A stretch of 64,000 bases of DNA from an uncultured Desulfuromonadales bacterium (GTDB lineage: Bacteria; Desulfobacterota; Desulfuromonadia; Geobacterales; Pseudopelobacteraceae): positions 45,760-109,759 of the forward strand of contig CAIPTY010000083.1 in assembly GCA_903868145.1 (NCBI GenBank). Reading direction: 5' to 3'. Positions within the stretch are counted from its first letter, which is position 1, and each line of letters starts with the position of its first letter. This document shows positions 1 to 10,444 of this stretch, in pieces. The notes under the pieces were generated by a model. It was given only the letters and a program-made list of their open reading frames with translations. It did not search any database and was not told the origin of the DNA. Made by a program: the position numbers and the translations under genes.

Positions 1-724
1 TCTGGCGCACCATTGCCGCCATCCGCGCCGCTGAAGGCTCAGACTCCGATGAGACACCGCTCAGTGAGTGATACTCCAGTCCATACCGGCGGGCCAGATA
101 ACCGAAGGTATAATGTCCGCCATGCAGAAACACCCTGGTGGCGCAGGTGGCGAGAGCCTCCCGGTAGCGGCGGTCAAGGTCGGCCAGCCTTGTTTTAAGG
201 GCGTTCGCATTATTCCGGTACAGCACAGCACCGGGAGGGTCGGCAACCACAAATCCGCTCAGGATGCTGTCAACGATCAGGCCGGCATTGGCGAAGTCCA
301 GCCAGACATGCGGGTCCATGGCTCTGCCGTGACCGCCATGGTCATGCTCTTCACTGTCCGGCGCGGTTATCAGATACCGTATCCCCTGCCCGGCATCCAC
401 AACCCGCAGGATCTGATTATCGATCCCCTTGATAATCGTCGCGGCCCACGGTTCCATGTACGGGCTTGTATAGATAAAGAGCCCGGCCTTGCTGATACGG
501 ATGATGTCATTGGGCTTGGGTTCAAAGCTGTGCGGTTCCATGCCGGGGGGGAGCAGCATGGATACCTGTGCGCGGTCACCGCCAATGATCCGGGAGAAGT
601 CGTAGAGGGGAAAGAGGGTGGTGACAACCTGCAACTTCGCAGTTGGCTCCGACTTCTCGCGTGAACAGCCGACAAGGAGGAAAACGGCAAGAGTCAGGAT
701 ACCGGCGATGGCAACCCATCTCAT
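1..724 (-). CDS. znuA: Zinc/metal ABC transporter substrate-binding lipoprotein (ZnuA-like), 3' end beyond window start
   Basis: Not in ORF track because it runs off the edge. Reverse-strand translation from 724: MRWVAIAGILTLAVFLLVGCSREKSEPTAKLQVVTTLFPLYDFSRIIGGDRAQVSMLLPPGMEPHSFEPKPNDIIRISKAGLFIYTSPYMEPWA...EEHDHGGHGRAMDPHVWLDFANA; lipobox VGC, His-rich loop, DPHVWLD motif. Start overlaps the upstream Fur-family stop. Confidence 0.88.
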   Translation of the reverse strand, partial: MRWVAIAGILTLAVFLLVGCSREKSEPTAKLQVVTTLFPLYDFSRIIGGDRAQVSMLLPPGMEPHSFEPKPNDIIRISKAGLFIYTSPYMEPWAATIIKGIDNQILRVVDAGQGIRYLITAPDSEEHDHGGHGRAMDPHVWLDFANAGLIVDSILSGFVVADPPGAVLYRNNANALKTRLADLDRRYREALATCATRVFLHGGHYTFGYLARRYGLEYHSLSGVSSESEPSAARMAAMVRQ

Positions 725-1167
725 GCCGCCACCCCGGAATGTCCCTGGCAGCAGGCGCCACAAACGCCGTTGATCTGGAGAATATGTGAGGTGACCCTGC
801 CGCCGGAGCGCTGGGCGATCTCACGCGAAACAGCATCCAGTCCGCACTGTTCCAGATCCTCCACCCGATGACATGACTCGCAGACGAAGTGGTGGTGGTG
901 ATCCTGATTGGAGCAGAGGAAATAATACTGTTTTCGATTGGAGAGGAAGATCCGGGTGATAACAGCGGCTTCAGCCAGTTCGTCAAGAATGCGATAAACC
1001 GTGGGAAGACCGATGCTGCCAAGTCGGAGTCTGACACGACTCCAGACCTCTTCGGCGGACAGGAAGGAATATTCGGTTGCGAGACAGCAGATGATTTCAA
1101 GCCTGCGCGGCGTTACTTTAAGCTTCAACCGCCTGAGAATTGCAGCACCCTGTTCAAGTTCCATCAA
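721..1167 (-). CDS. zur: Fur-family metalloregulator, probably Zur
   Basis: LKVTPRRLEIICCLATEYSFLSAEEVW...GLPTVYRILDELAEAAVI...DHHHHFVCESCHRVEDLE...CGAC: Fur fold with HHHHF and CxxC sites; translationally coupled to znuA-like gene. Confidence 0.9.
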   Translation of the reverse strand: MMELEQGAAILRRLKLKVTPRRLEIICCLATEYSFLSAEEVWSRVRLRLGSIGLPTVYRILDELAEAAVITRIFLSNRKQYYFLCSNQDHHHHFVCESCHRVEDLEQCGLDAVSREIAQRSGGRVTSHILQINGVCGACCQGHSGVAA

Positions 1168-1190
1168 TGATCGTCATCCTCTAAATGAAA

Positions 1191-1213
1191 GTTACTTTTA
1201 TTTATAGAGTAAC
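1191..1213. promoter_or_regulatory. Candidate Zur/Fur operator palindrome
   Basis: GTTACTtttatttatagAGTAAC: 6-bp perfect arms, 11-nt AT-rich centre, 24 bp upstream of the Fur-family start. Confidence 0.55.
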
Positions 1214-1234
1214 AATCCGATAGAGTCAAGCAAA

Positions 1235-1849
1235 TCAGCCTGAGGCGGGCTTCATGTTTTTGATAGCATTCATCTCGATCTCTGCACAGGCAGGACAGAT
1301 GCCATGGCTGAAAACGGCCTCGGAGTGATCGGTAATGTACTGTTCCAACTGTTTCCAGTCACTCCGGTCATCCCTGATCTTTTTACAGTGCATGCAGATC
1401 GGAATGATCCCTTCCAACTGCCTCACCCTGGTCAGCGCCTGGCTTAAATCACGTATGTGCTCGGAAAGCGCCGCCTGCAGGCAGTTTGTGCGATACCCTA
1501 CGGCCACCCGCGCCCGCAGTTCGTCACTGTTAAAGGGCTTTCCGATAAAATCATCGGCCCCGATATTCAGCGCACTCGCCGCAGAATCCGGATCACTGCG
1601 GGAGGTTATGATAATCGAATAATAGGGGGTTTCGGGGCTTCTCGCCCGTAGTCGCCTTACAATTGCCGGTCCTTCGATGCCGGGCATCATCCAGTCAAGA
1701 ATCAGCAGGCGCGGGTGATCCGGCTCGCACAGTATCTTCCAGGCTGCATCGCCGTCGGCTGCGACAGTCACGGAATATCCCCACGTGGTCAGCATGGTTT
1801 CCAGCATGAGGCATGAGGGGATATCATCTTCGGCAATCAGAACTTTCAT
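1235..1849 (-). CDS. Response regulator receiver protein with C-terminal CxxCKKIRDD...HGICPxC motif
   Basis: MKVLIAEDDIPSCLMLETML...LLILDWMMPGIEG...GADDFIGKPFN receiver; C-terminus CMHCKKIRDDRSDWKQLEQYITDHSEAVFSHGICPACAEIE. ORF can start at 1864. Confidence 0.85.
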   Translation of the reverse strand: MKVLIAEDDIPSCLMLETMLTTWGYSVTVAADGDAAWKILCEPDHPRLLILDWMMPGIEGPAIVRRLRARSPETPYYSIIITSRSDPDSAASALNIGADDFIGKPFNSDELRARVAVGYRTNCLQAALSEHIRDLSQALTRVRQLEGIIPICMHCKKIRDDRSDWKQLEQYITDHSEAVFSHGICPACAEIEMNAIKNMKPASG

Positions 1850-1860
1850 GGGTTTTCCTT

Positions 1861-4800
1861 TCATCTTGTGGTGTTCAGAAATTCATTCAGCGCCTCTATT
1901 GCCTGTTCAAGCTTCAACTCCAGTGCAGACATAATATTTAAGGCCTCGTCGCCATCGTAGCTTCGGGCGGCTGATTCGAGCAAGAGTGCAGATTGAGAAA
2001 GCTGATTCAGTGAGAGATTTGCTGCGGCACCTTTCAGCTTGTGGGCAGATGCACGAAGGTTTTCAAAATCCCCCCCCGCCAGCGCAGCCTGGATTCCCCG
2101 GAGATAATCCGGCGTACTGTTAATGAATGCTGTCGCCACCGCCCGGGACAGTTCGAGGTTCCCCATGTTGCGCCGTACAAACGCCTCGATGTCAAGTGCA
2201 TGATCTCCAGGGAGTGACGGTTGATCGTTACGGGCGACTGTTTTCAGATCGATTGAGCAGGTTGTATGTAAACCCCTGTCAACGCCCGCTGGTGAACCTG
2301 CAGATCCGGGAGGGAGCCATTTGTCCAGAACGGCCTGCAATGCGTTGAAATCCACCGGTTTCGAGAGATATTCGTCCATCCCGGCTGCAAAACACCTCTG
2401 GCGATCATCCTGCATGGCGTTGGCCGTCAGAGCAATTATCGGAATGGAGTGATTCCTGACGGCCGATGACGGATCACGGATAGCTTCCGTGGCCTGATAG
2501 CCGTCAATATCGGGCATCATGCAGTCCATCAGTACCAGGGAAAAGTCGTCAGCACTCTCCAGAAGCTTCAGCGCCTCTCCCCCGCCACCAGCTACATCTA
2601 CACGGTAGCCAAGTTTTGTAAGATACGATTCCAAAATGATCTGGTTGGTGAGTTCATCCTCCACCACAAGGATGCGACTGATCGCGTCAGTCGCATCCCC
2701 ATACTCCGCTCGTCCATGAGCAGGGAGATTCTGATGGGTTAAAGCGGCATCACTTTCAATGAGAGCGGCATCTGTAATCCTACTCTGTCCGCCTCCAGCG
2801 GATGCGGTGTCCCCGGTCTGTTTCTCCAGCAGTGCCGTGAACCAGAATGTGGAACCTTCATTTTCCACACTCTCCACACCAACAGTTCCGCCCATTAACT
2901 CTGCAAGTTGGCGCGAGATAGTCAATCCCAGCCCGGTGCCACCGAATCTGCGGGATGTGGAGCTGTCCGCCTGGGTGAACAGCTCGAATATCTGCACCAG
3001 TTTATCCTCCGCAATGCCGATGCCGCTGTCACGCACGACAAAACGCAGCATTACCTGCCGCTCATCTTCCTCAACGCTGCAGACATTCAGTGAAATCAAA
3101 CCGGTTGGGGTAAACTTGATGGCGTTGCCTGCCAGATTATGAATGATCTGGCGCAGACGTCCCGCATCGCCTTTCAGTAACAGCGGAACATCCTTATCAA
3201 TAGACGATTCAAATGCCAGCCCCTTCTCCCTGGAATGGAGGGTGAGCAGGTTGACCGTACCGGTTATCTCTGTCTGAAGATCAAAGTCATAATTTTCAAG
3301 TCTAATCTTATGTGCTTCAATTTTGGAAAGGTCAAGAATATCACTGAGAAGCTGTACCAGGGATCTGCCAGAATATTTCAGCGAATCGATGTAGTGCCGC
3401 TGTTCCTCGTTCAGATCGGTCATTGACAGAAGCTGTGCCATACCGATGATACCGTTGACGGGGGTGCGGATCTCGTGGCTCATGGTTGCAAGAAACCGGT
3501 TCTTGGCAACAGTGGCGGCTTCAGCAGCGCTTTTTGCCTGACGCAGCGCATCCTGAATCAGCTTGAGCTGTGTAATGTCTGTATGGGCAATGACGACACC
3601 ATGGCGGTTTCCCTTCAATCTTGAAACGGTCATGATAAACCAGCGCTGCTCATCGGGAGAATGGCAGGGGTACTCCATGTTGAAAAAATCATTCTCGCTC
3701 CGTAACACCTCACGTATGCCGGCAAAAGCAGCTTTGGCTTCTTCATCACTTTCAGGATCAAGATTGTCACCCGTGCAGACAGTCAGATAATTTTCACCGA
3801 TACAGTCTGGAATTGCTGCCGTGAGAGCGTTTTCACGCGCAAAGCGTTTCCATGACTCGTTGACCGAGAGAATAATGCCGTCAGCGTCAAGAACCGCTAT
3901 ATGTGACGTCAAAGAGTCAATCACGTCAAGGGTGAACCGCTCGCTTTCCCGCAGCTCTTGCGTCCGATCCTCCACCTGTTGTTCGAGTGAATCATTTATC
4001 TGCTGTGTCTCACAGAACTGTTCCGACAAAGATTCCGCCATCTCCCTGAAATTCTTGACGAGATGGTCTATCTCCCTGATAACGCTTTCCGGCCAGTCGA
4101 TATTGACGTCACCCCGCGCCAGCCGTGATGGGAACTCGTATGTAATCGTCCGAAGCTCTGCAAGCCTGACGACAATCTTTCGGCCCAGAAATTCGGCCAG
4201 TGCCAGCGCTGCAAGCAAAACCACCAGAAGCATCGCAAGCCTTCCGGTAAAACTGGTGTAGAGCTGCTTCTGAAAAGGAGCCACCGGCTGCTCCAGGATC
4301 AATCGCCATTCGCCCAGATCGCCGATGCCGGACTCAGAAACGTAGAACGATTTCGCCCAGCGTTCCGTTAAGGGTGTGTTGGGCGGCAGCGTCGGAATCC
4401 ACTGGCTGTTACCGTTATCAAACAGTTTCAGCATCCCTGAGCCGCGCACAAATGGCTTCGTGACTGTCTGCTCCGGCCGGTTGCTCATGATCACGGCGCC
4501 TCTGCCATCCAGCAGTGTGTAGAACGATGAGTGCCGATCAATATAGAGGTCGAGAAACTTCCGAATCTGCTCCAGATCCAGAATGCCCGCGACATAGCCT
4601 TCAAAAGTGCCCTGAACTACCACCGGTGCCAGCAACGCAACCATTTGCTCACGGGTGCCGGATCTGCTCCAGATCATCTCTGACAGCATGGGTTTGAGTG
4701 CCGTTTTCAGCTTTGGCAAGTAAGGACGATCAGCGAAGTTTTTACCGATATTGCTCTGCCCCAGATCATCGAGCAGCGGGAAATAGGCGACGGCCATGGC

Positions 4801-5610
4801 ATTTTTATCAGCCAGTGCAACCCGTCGCAGATTGGCGTCCGACTTTACCGCCTGTTCCAGATAGGACTGCATCTCGCCGGGACGTCGTGTTGCGGCCATA
4901 TCCGCCAGATTGGTAATAGAGCTCTTTCGGTTGGACAGCCATGTTGACAGACGCTGATTCACACGCCGGCTGTCCTGGGCAAGAATAGTGCGAATACGCT
5001 GGTCGGTTTCATTGAAATCGTTTCTGCTGGAAACCGCCAGAAGAAGCAGAGTGGGCAAAAGAACGAAAAGGGAGAGCAGGTTGCTGATAATCTCACGAAA
5101 CGAGATGACCGGCAGTTGCCGATACAGTGCAATGCCGCTGAAAATAAGGCGGGCAGCAAGGGCATTGGAAATGCCGTTGACCATATCCTTTGCCATGATG
5201 AAACCTGTGGTGCTCAGGGGAACATGCATGACAATGTGGTAGAAGAGAAAAACCAGGGGCATGCCGATGACGAGCCAGTACAGCGCATCGGCCAGCACCA
5301 GCCCGATTTTGCGGCGACCGCTGAGCCAACCGACGAATGCAACCTCTCCGGTCATTATGATGATGGCGTAGGGGTGTCCCCAGCTGTAGTAGAGATAGCT
5401 GCTGCAGCAGAGAGCGACGATAATCGCGCGACCGATGCCCAGATACTGCAAGGCAAGCAGTGAGAAGATGCTGCCGAAGAGGAATTCTGCGTTAAAGAAG
5501 ATCGGGAATTTGAAATAGTTTCCAGCCAGAGCGGCGACAATCAGTCCCAGCACCTGGAGGAAGCGGACAGATTGCGTGATGGAAGAATTGTCGGTCGGAG
5601 TGGGCGTCAT
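1861..5610 (-). CDS. Hybrid sensor histidine kinase (membrane region, Cache-like sensor, HAMP, PAS, HisKA, HATPase, REC, Hpt)
   Basis: [66 protein letters not shown]-terminal Hpt [14 protein letters not shown]. Confidence 0.93.
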   Translation of the reverse strand: MTPTPTDNSSITQSVRFLQVLGLIVAALAGNYFKFPIFFNAEFLFGSIFSLLALQYLGIGRAIIVALCCSSYLYYSWGHPYAIIIMTGEVAFVGWLSGRRKIGLVLADALYWLVIGMPLVFLFYHIVMHVPLSTTGFIMAKDMVNGISNALAARLIFSGIALYRQLPVISFREIISNLLSLFVLLPTLLLLAVSSRNDFNETDQRIRTILAQDSRRVNQRLSTWLSNRKSSITNLADMAATRRPGEMQSYLEQAVKSDANLRRVALADKNAMAVAYFPLLDDLGQSNIGKNFADRPYLPKLKTALKPMLSEMIWSRSGTREQMVALLAPVVVQGTFEGYVAGILDLEQIRKFLDLYIDRHSSFYTLLDGRGAVIMSNRPEQTVTKPFVRGSGMLKLFDNGNSQWIPTLPPNTPLTERWAKSFYVSESGIGDLGEWRLILEQPVAPFQKQLYTSFTGRLAMLLVVLLAALALAEFLGRKIVVRLAELRTITYEFPSRLARGDVNIDWPESVIREIDHLVKNFREMAESLSEQFCETQQINDSLEQQVEDRTQELRESERFTLDVIDSLTSHIAVLDADGIILSVNESWKRFARENALTAAIPDCIGENYLTVCTGDNLDPESDEEAKAAFAGIREVLRSENDFFNMEYPCHSPDEQRWFIMTVSRLKGNRHGVVIAHTDITQLKLIQDALRQAKSAAEAATVAKNRFLATMSHEIRTPVNGIIGMAQLLSMTDLNEEQRHYIDSLKYSGRSLVQLLSDILDLSKIEAHKIRLENYDFDLQTEITGTVNLLTLHSREKGLAFESSIDKDVPLLLKGDAGRLRQIIHNLAGNAIKFTPTGLISLNVCSVEEDERQVMLRFVVRDSGIGIAEDKLVQIFELFTQADSSTSRRFGGTGLGLTISRQLAELMGGTVGVESVENEGSTFWFTALLEKQTGDTASAGGGQSRITDAALIESDAALTHQNLPAHGRAEYGDATDAISRILVVEDELTNQIILESYLTKLGYRVDVAGGGGEALKLLESADDFSLVLMDCMMPDIDGYQATEAIRDPSSAVRNHSIPIIALTANAMQDDRQRCFAAGMDEYLSKPVDFNALQAVLDKWLPPGSAGSPAGVDRGLHTTCSIDLKTVARNDQPSLPGDHALDIEAFVRRNMGNLELSRAVATAFINSTPDYLRGIQAALAGGDFENLRASAHKLKGAAANLSLNQLSQSALLLESAARSYDGDEALNIMSALELKLEQAIEALNEFLNTTR

Positions 5611-5679
5611 ATTGCTATCCCCTCAAAAAAACGGACAAACAGATGCTGATAATTCTATCGCACTTTCTGCAGATTACAA

Positions 5680-8382
5680 CTACGCCCGATTCATGCCTAT
5701 CATTCTCCGCACGACATCCCGCAGTTCGGCGGGTTTGTAGGGTTTGTGAACAAATCCGGCATGCGGGTCATTTTCGATAACATCAGACACCGATTCAACT
5801 CCATAGCCGCTGCAGATGATTATGGGCAGGTTTCGGGAGATCGCGCGCAGTTCATGATAGGCCTCGATGCCCCCCATTTCGGGCATGATCAGATCGAGCA
5901 GAATCAGATCGATCTCACTGCCGCGATTACGGTAGATTTCAAGCGCTTCGCGACCATTCTGAGCGGTAACAGGGGAGAAACCCAGCGCTTCCAGGAGGGA
6001 TTCTCCCATATTGCGCAGCATCTCCTCGTCATCAACCAGCATGATGGTGCCGCCCGCTTCTTCCAGTGGTGTCAATTCTGCAGTATCGACATCTGCAGGA
6101 CCGGAGGAATCCGGCACCGGGAAAAATATCCTGAATGTCGTACCGACACCCGGAAAGCTGGTCAACTGCAACATGCCTTCATGTGAGGCGATAATGCCGC
6201 GTATGGCCGACATACCCAGGCCGCGACCGGTAAACTTGGTGGTAAAGAAGGGCTCGAAGATCCGATTCCGGGTCTCCTCATCCATGCCGCTGCCGGTGTC
6301 GGAAACCTCCAGGCAGACATACCGGCCGACGGTGAAAACAGTGCCGAAGGTATCGATTTCTTCACTGCCCGGTACGACGGTCTGGTTTGACAACACAACC
6401 GTGATGACGCCGTTCTGGTCGCCGATGGCCTCGGTAGCGTTGATAATCAGGTTCATGACAATCTGCTGTATCTGGCCGATGTCCCCTTTGATATGAGGGA
6501 TGCGCTGCCGCAGGTCGAGATTTATGGTCACGTTTTTATTGGTGGCAGCCTGAAGCATCCTGACCACTTCGTCCACCAGCATCCACAGATTGATCCGTGT
6601 CTGAACCAGCGGGCTCTTGCCGGCGTATGTCAGCATCTGGCGACAGAGTTCGGCCGCCCTGCTGGCAGCGGTTTCAATCTGCCGGAATGAAGCCTGATAC
6701 GCCTCCTGTGTGGCAAAACTTTCCCGGGCCAGATAGCATTGACCCAGGATAAGTGTCAGAATGTTATTGAAATCATGGGCTACTCCGCCGGCGAGAACGC
6801 CCAGGCTTTCAAGCTTCTGCGCCTGATGGAACTGCTGTTCAAGCTGCTGACGCGTTTCTTCCGCCTGCCTGCGCTCGGTGATGTCACGCGACACCACCAC
6901 AAGGCATTTGCGCTGTCCGTCTTCCTCGAAGAGCGGCACCTTGATAACCTCAAAATCTCTGTATTCACCATCCAGGGTCGGCACGCGTTCTTCAAAATGC
7001 AGGGGAGATCCCTCTTGCCAGGCCTGCTCATCCGTCTCGTAGCACGTCTCAAACACATCGCGCATCCCAGGCTGCAGGAGTATAAGATCCTTTTCGTTTT
7101 TTCCCTGCCAGGCCAGACCGGTCAGGCGGAACAGTTCAATACCGATTTTATTCGCAATTTGCCAGCGGCCATACCCGTCTTTCATCAGGATCGAAGCCGG
7201 GATGGTTTCAATCAGCGTTGAAAGCTGCTGTTTGCTTGAATTCAGGGCTTCTTCCGCTCGCCTGCGCTCGGTGATATCCCGAAACTCGATGACCCGCGCA
7301 GCGTGCCCCCTGTAAGGTATATTTTTCCCATTAACGGCTAGGGGATAGCGCGTGCCATCCTTGCGGATACCGGTAACTTCGTAGCGTTTCTCAAAGCCTG
7401 ACAGCATGTTCTTTCGCACCAGTTCGAGGGATTCCGGAGCAATCAGTCGGAGTCCATCCATGTCGATCATCTCTTCAATAGTGTACCCTGTCATGTCCGA
7501 CAGACCCTGGTTGCAGTCTTTGATACAGCCGTTGTCGTGAATCAGAATACCGCCGAAAGAGGCGTTATGAAGGGTATGAAAGCGCTCCTCACTCTCCTTC
7601 AGGCTGTTACGTTCATCGCGTAGTAGCGTCATCGTCCCTGAAATTTTACGAGAGCCGAACCAGATCATTGCAATGCCCACAAGCCAGACAAAAACATGGA
7701 TAAAGGCGACCCGGCGTATCTGGCTGCCCATGGCCTGTACCACCGGTGTCAGTGGAAGGGTTACGCTGATCCCGCCGCGTTTGTCCCCTTCTTTGTATCC
7801 CTGTGCGGCATGACAGGAGAGACAGGGTTTTTCCGCGATCAGAGGGCGCATGAAACGCAGGTAGGGCTTGCCGTTCTGCTGTATCTGCTCCACAACTTCC
7901 GGTAGGCTTTGTTCAAACCGTGTGAGAGCCTGCCTCTCCCAGGCGTCCGGGGCATTTTCCGGGCGAATCGGATTAAGACTGGTAATGTGCCCCTGAATCT
8001 TATCAGGTTGCTCCTGCGCCAGCTCGAATATCTGGCGGGTCATATAGGCAGGGTTGATCATGGTGAGAGGTCTGCCGGATGGCGTGACGATGTCGCGTTC
8101 GGGAATACCCGAAAGATAGGGATTGGGAGGTGTCGCCGGGGTTTGCGGCACATAGACGCCGCCGTGCCGTGCGGCCCATCGACGGAAAAGCAGATCTTTT
8201 TCAAAGGAGGCCACAGCCATGCTCCGGCCGATCTCGATGACAACCTGTCGGTGATCAAACGCATAGAGCATGAACAGACCGGACAACAGCATGCTCCAGA
8301 GCAGGGCACATATCAGCCCGTAGCGACGAATTCTGGCAATCTCGTCGGTCGTGTGCACAAGATTATTGGTTGATGAATCCAA
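5680..8382 (-). CDS. Hybrid histidine kinase with DUF3365/Tll0287-type c-heme sensor, PAS domains, HisKA, HATPase, REC
   Basis: N-terminal ...LPEVVEQIQQNGKPYLRFMRPLIAEKPCLSCHAAQGYKEGDKRGGISVTLPLTPV (CxxCH); LESLGVLAGGVAHDFNNILTLILGQ; GRGLGMSAIRGI; LILLDLIMPEMGG. Confidence 0.92.
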   Translation of the reverse strand: MDSSTNNLVHTTDEIARIRRYGLICALLWSMLLSGLFMLYAFDHRQVVIEIGRSMAVASFEKDLLFRRWAARHGGVYVPQTPATPPNPYLSGIPERDIVTPSGRPLTMINPAYMTRQIFELAQEQPDKIQGHITSLNPIRPENAPDAWERQALTRFEQSLPEVVEQIQQNGKPYLRFMRPLIAEKPCLSCHAAQGYKEGDKRGGISVTLPLTPVVQAMGSQIRRVAFIHVFVWLVGIAMIWFGSRKISGTMTLLRDERNSLKESEERFHTLHNASFGGILIHDNGCIKDCNQGLSDMTGYTIEEMIDMDGLRLIAPESLELVRKNMLSGFEKRYEVTGIRKDGTRYPLAVNGKNIPYRGHAARVIEFRDITERRRAEEALNSSKQQLSTLIETIPASILMKDGYGRWQIANKIGIELFRLTGLAWQGKNEKDLILLQPGMRDVFETCYETDEQAWQEGSPLHFEERVPTLDGEYRDFEVIKVPLFEEDGQRKCLVVVSRDITERRQAEETRQQLEQQFHQAQKLESLGVLAGGVAHDFNNILTLILGQCYLARESFATQEAYQASFRQIETAASRAAELCRQMLTYAGKSPLVQTRINLWMLVDEVVRMLQAATNKNVTINLDLRQRIPHIKGDIGQIQQIVMNLIINATEAIGDQNGVITVVLSNQTVVPGSEEIDTFGTVFTVGRYVCLEVSDTGSGMDEETRNRIFEPFFTTKFTGRGLGMSAIRGIIASHEGMLQLTSFPGVGTTFRIFFPVPDSSGPADVDTAELTPLEEAGGTIMLVDDEEMLRNMGESLLEALGFSPVTAQNGREALEIYRNRGSEIDLILLDLIMPEMGGIEAYHELRAISRNLPIIICSGYGVESVSDVIENDPHAGFVHKPYKPAELRDVVRRMIGMNRA

Positions 8383-8467
8383 GGCAGCGCCCTTCCCTTC
8401 TCATCTCAAGGTAATTTCTGGCCATCGAATGTTAAACACAGAGACACAGAGGTCACAGAGAAAACAG

Positions 8468-10309
8468 TTATATAATCCCCTCCAGGGGACCGCCCTTAGC
8501 TCCCAGTTCATCAATCCTTCGTTCAACAGCGGGATCGTCCACCAGCAGCGGTGCGTGAAAAGGTTTTATTCGAGCATCGATCACCAGCGGCCCGTGGCAG
8601 CCCCAGTGACGGCCTGCCGTGTCGGTGTTGATGCCGTACACATCCGTGGCCGGATTGGAGCGGGTGAAGGTAACCCAGAGAAAATTATTCAATGTGGCGG
8701 CGGTAAAAGTGTCGTCATCGCAGACAACGATCAATGGGAACCCGCCGAAGCAGTCACGCTTTCCGTAAAAACCGCAGAACTCATCAAATACATCGTCACT
8801 CTCTCCCCTCCCCTGCCGGGACGCAGGCCCCCGGATGGCCAGTATGCCCGGCAGACAGACGGTGGCGGCGCCAAAACCGGCAGGGAATTCCAGGCCGGCG
8901 GGAACCTCCGTGGCCAGCGTTGCACGGACAGGCCCGGCTGCGGAGATAACAAGCTTGGAACCGTCGTTAAGGCCGCTTCCCGAATAGTCAAGCGTATCGA
9001 TGGTGGTGCCGGTCTGGAAGTGCAGGTCTCTGCACCAGTTGGCCCGTTCCAGAATATGCATGAGAAAAGCTGCAATGTCATGGGTATGCAGAGAGGGGGC
9101 ATCCTCCTGGGCGGCGATCAGAAGATACTTTGCCAGGGAGAGTTGACCCTGGCCGAGAATGGCATTGGCGATTGTCAGCAGTTCCCTGGGTTTACGCTCA
9201 TCGGAATACGGGACATAGCGCTCGCTGGCGATGGCCAACAACAGCGGATGCACTCCCGCCGCATCCACGGCATGCACCTCTTTGACACCCGGAACAACGG
9301 TCGGGATCAGCGGGCCGGTCAGTTCGTGGATGAAGGATCCGAAACTGGTATCCTCCTGCGGCGGCCGCCCGACAGTGGTAAAGGGGAAGATGGCATCCCT
9401 GCGGTGATAAACCGCCTCGACCTGAATGAAGGGAAACGCGTGGGTCAGGCTGTAATAACCGAGATGGTCTCCAAATGGTCCTTCCGGCAGGGTCATGTGC
9501 GAGTCCACAACCCCGCAGATACAGAAATCGGCTTCGGCCGAGATCGGCAGGTGGCCGGGAACTCGTACCATCGGGATACGGTGACCGGCCAGCAGACCTG
9601 CAAACGCGAGTTCCGGCATCCCTTCCGGCAACGGCATGACTGCGGCCACGGTCATGGCCGGCGCTCCGCCGATGAAGACATTGACGCGCAACAGGTCGCC
9701 ACGGGCAATGGCCTCCGCGTGATGGGCGCCGATACCGCGATGGATCTGGTAGTGCAGCCCGGCCTGCCTGTCAGGCTCATAACGGTTTCCGGAGATCTGC
9801 ACCCGGTACATGCCCAGGTTGGATGTGCCGTAACCGGACTTGGCCGGACTCTCCGTGTAAACCTGGGGCAATGTGATGAAGGCGCCGCCGTCCATCGGCC
9901 ATGAAACAAGCTGAGGCAGGTTTGAAAGCGACGTGCGGCACTCCAGAGCGACAGCGCTGAAAACGGTTTTGGGAAGCAGATTGAATGCCGCAAACGGCAC
10001 CTTGATGGCGTCAAGCGGGTTTTTCAGGGCAGAGAAGGGATTGATCTTCAGATCCAGCAGTCGGCGGATATCATCCAGGGTGTCGCGGAAGATGAAGCGA
10101 GTGCGCTCCAGCGTGCCGAACAGATTCCCCAAAAACGGAAAGCCGCAGTTGAGCGGGTTGGTAAAGAGCAACGCCGGGCCACCGGCCTGATAGACACGCC
10201 GCTGCACCGCTCCGATCTCAAGCCGGGGATCAAGGGGCAGATCAATCCGCAGCAGCATCCCTCGCTTCTCAAGGTCGGACACACATTCCTGGAGATTGCG
10301 GTATCCCAT
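8468..10309 (-). CDS. UbiD-family decarboxylase
   Basis: MGYRNLQECVSDLEKRGMLLRIDLPLDPRLEIGAVQRRV...GGPALLFTNPLNCGFPFLGNLFGT...PEGPFGDHLGYYSL...: UbiD fold motifs. ORF track start 10417 is probably too far upstream. Confidence 0.92.
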   Translation of the reverse strand: MGYRNLQECVSDLEKRGMLLRIDLPLDPRLEIGAVQRRVYQAGGPALLFTNPLNCGFPFLGNLFGTLERTRFIFRDTLDDIRRLLDLKINPFSALKNPLDAIKVPFAAFNLLPKTVFSAVALECRTSLSNLPQLVSWPMDGGAFITLPQVYTESPAKSGYGTSNLGMYRVQISGNRYEPDRQAGLHYQIHRGIGAHHAEAIARGDLLRVNVFIGGAPAMTVAAVMPLPEGMPELAFAGLLAGHRIPMVRVPGHLPISAEADFCICGVVDSHMTLPEGPFGDHLGYYSLTHAFPFIQVEAVYHRRDAIFPFTTVGRPPQEDTSFGSFIHELTGPLIPTVVPGVKEVHAVDAAGVHPLLLAIASERYVPYSDERKPRELLTIANAILGQGQLSLAKYLLIAAQEDAPSLHTHDIAAFLMHILERANWCRDLHFQTGTTIDTLDYSGSGLNDGSKLVISAAGPVRATLATEVPAGLEFPAGFGAATVCLPGILAIRGPASRQGRGESDDVFDEFCGFYGKRDCFGGFPLIVVCDDDTFTAATLNNFLWVTFTRSNPATDVYGINTDTAGRHWGCHGPLVIDARIKPFHAPLLVDDPAVERRIDELGAKGGPLEGII

Positions 10310-10444
10310 CAAAAACCTGCCATGATCGATGTTTGGCTGCGATGACTGGTCATCAATGACCTCGGAAAATGAATGCTTGATTTGTGTATGTGTATCATTG
10401 TACTCACACAAATACAATCAGGTTTGATTTACTGTGGAGCTGTC

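Noticed and set aside
68-664. 198-aa + strand ORF at window start
   Set aside because: Antisense to the ZnuA-like gene, whose reverse-strand translation is convincing.
8351-9904. 517-aa + strand ORF
   Set aside because: Antisense to the UbiD-family gene, which has clear family motifs; the + ORF has no recognisable domain.
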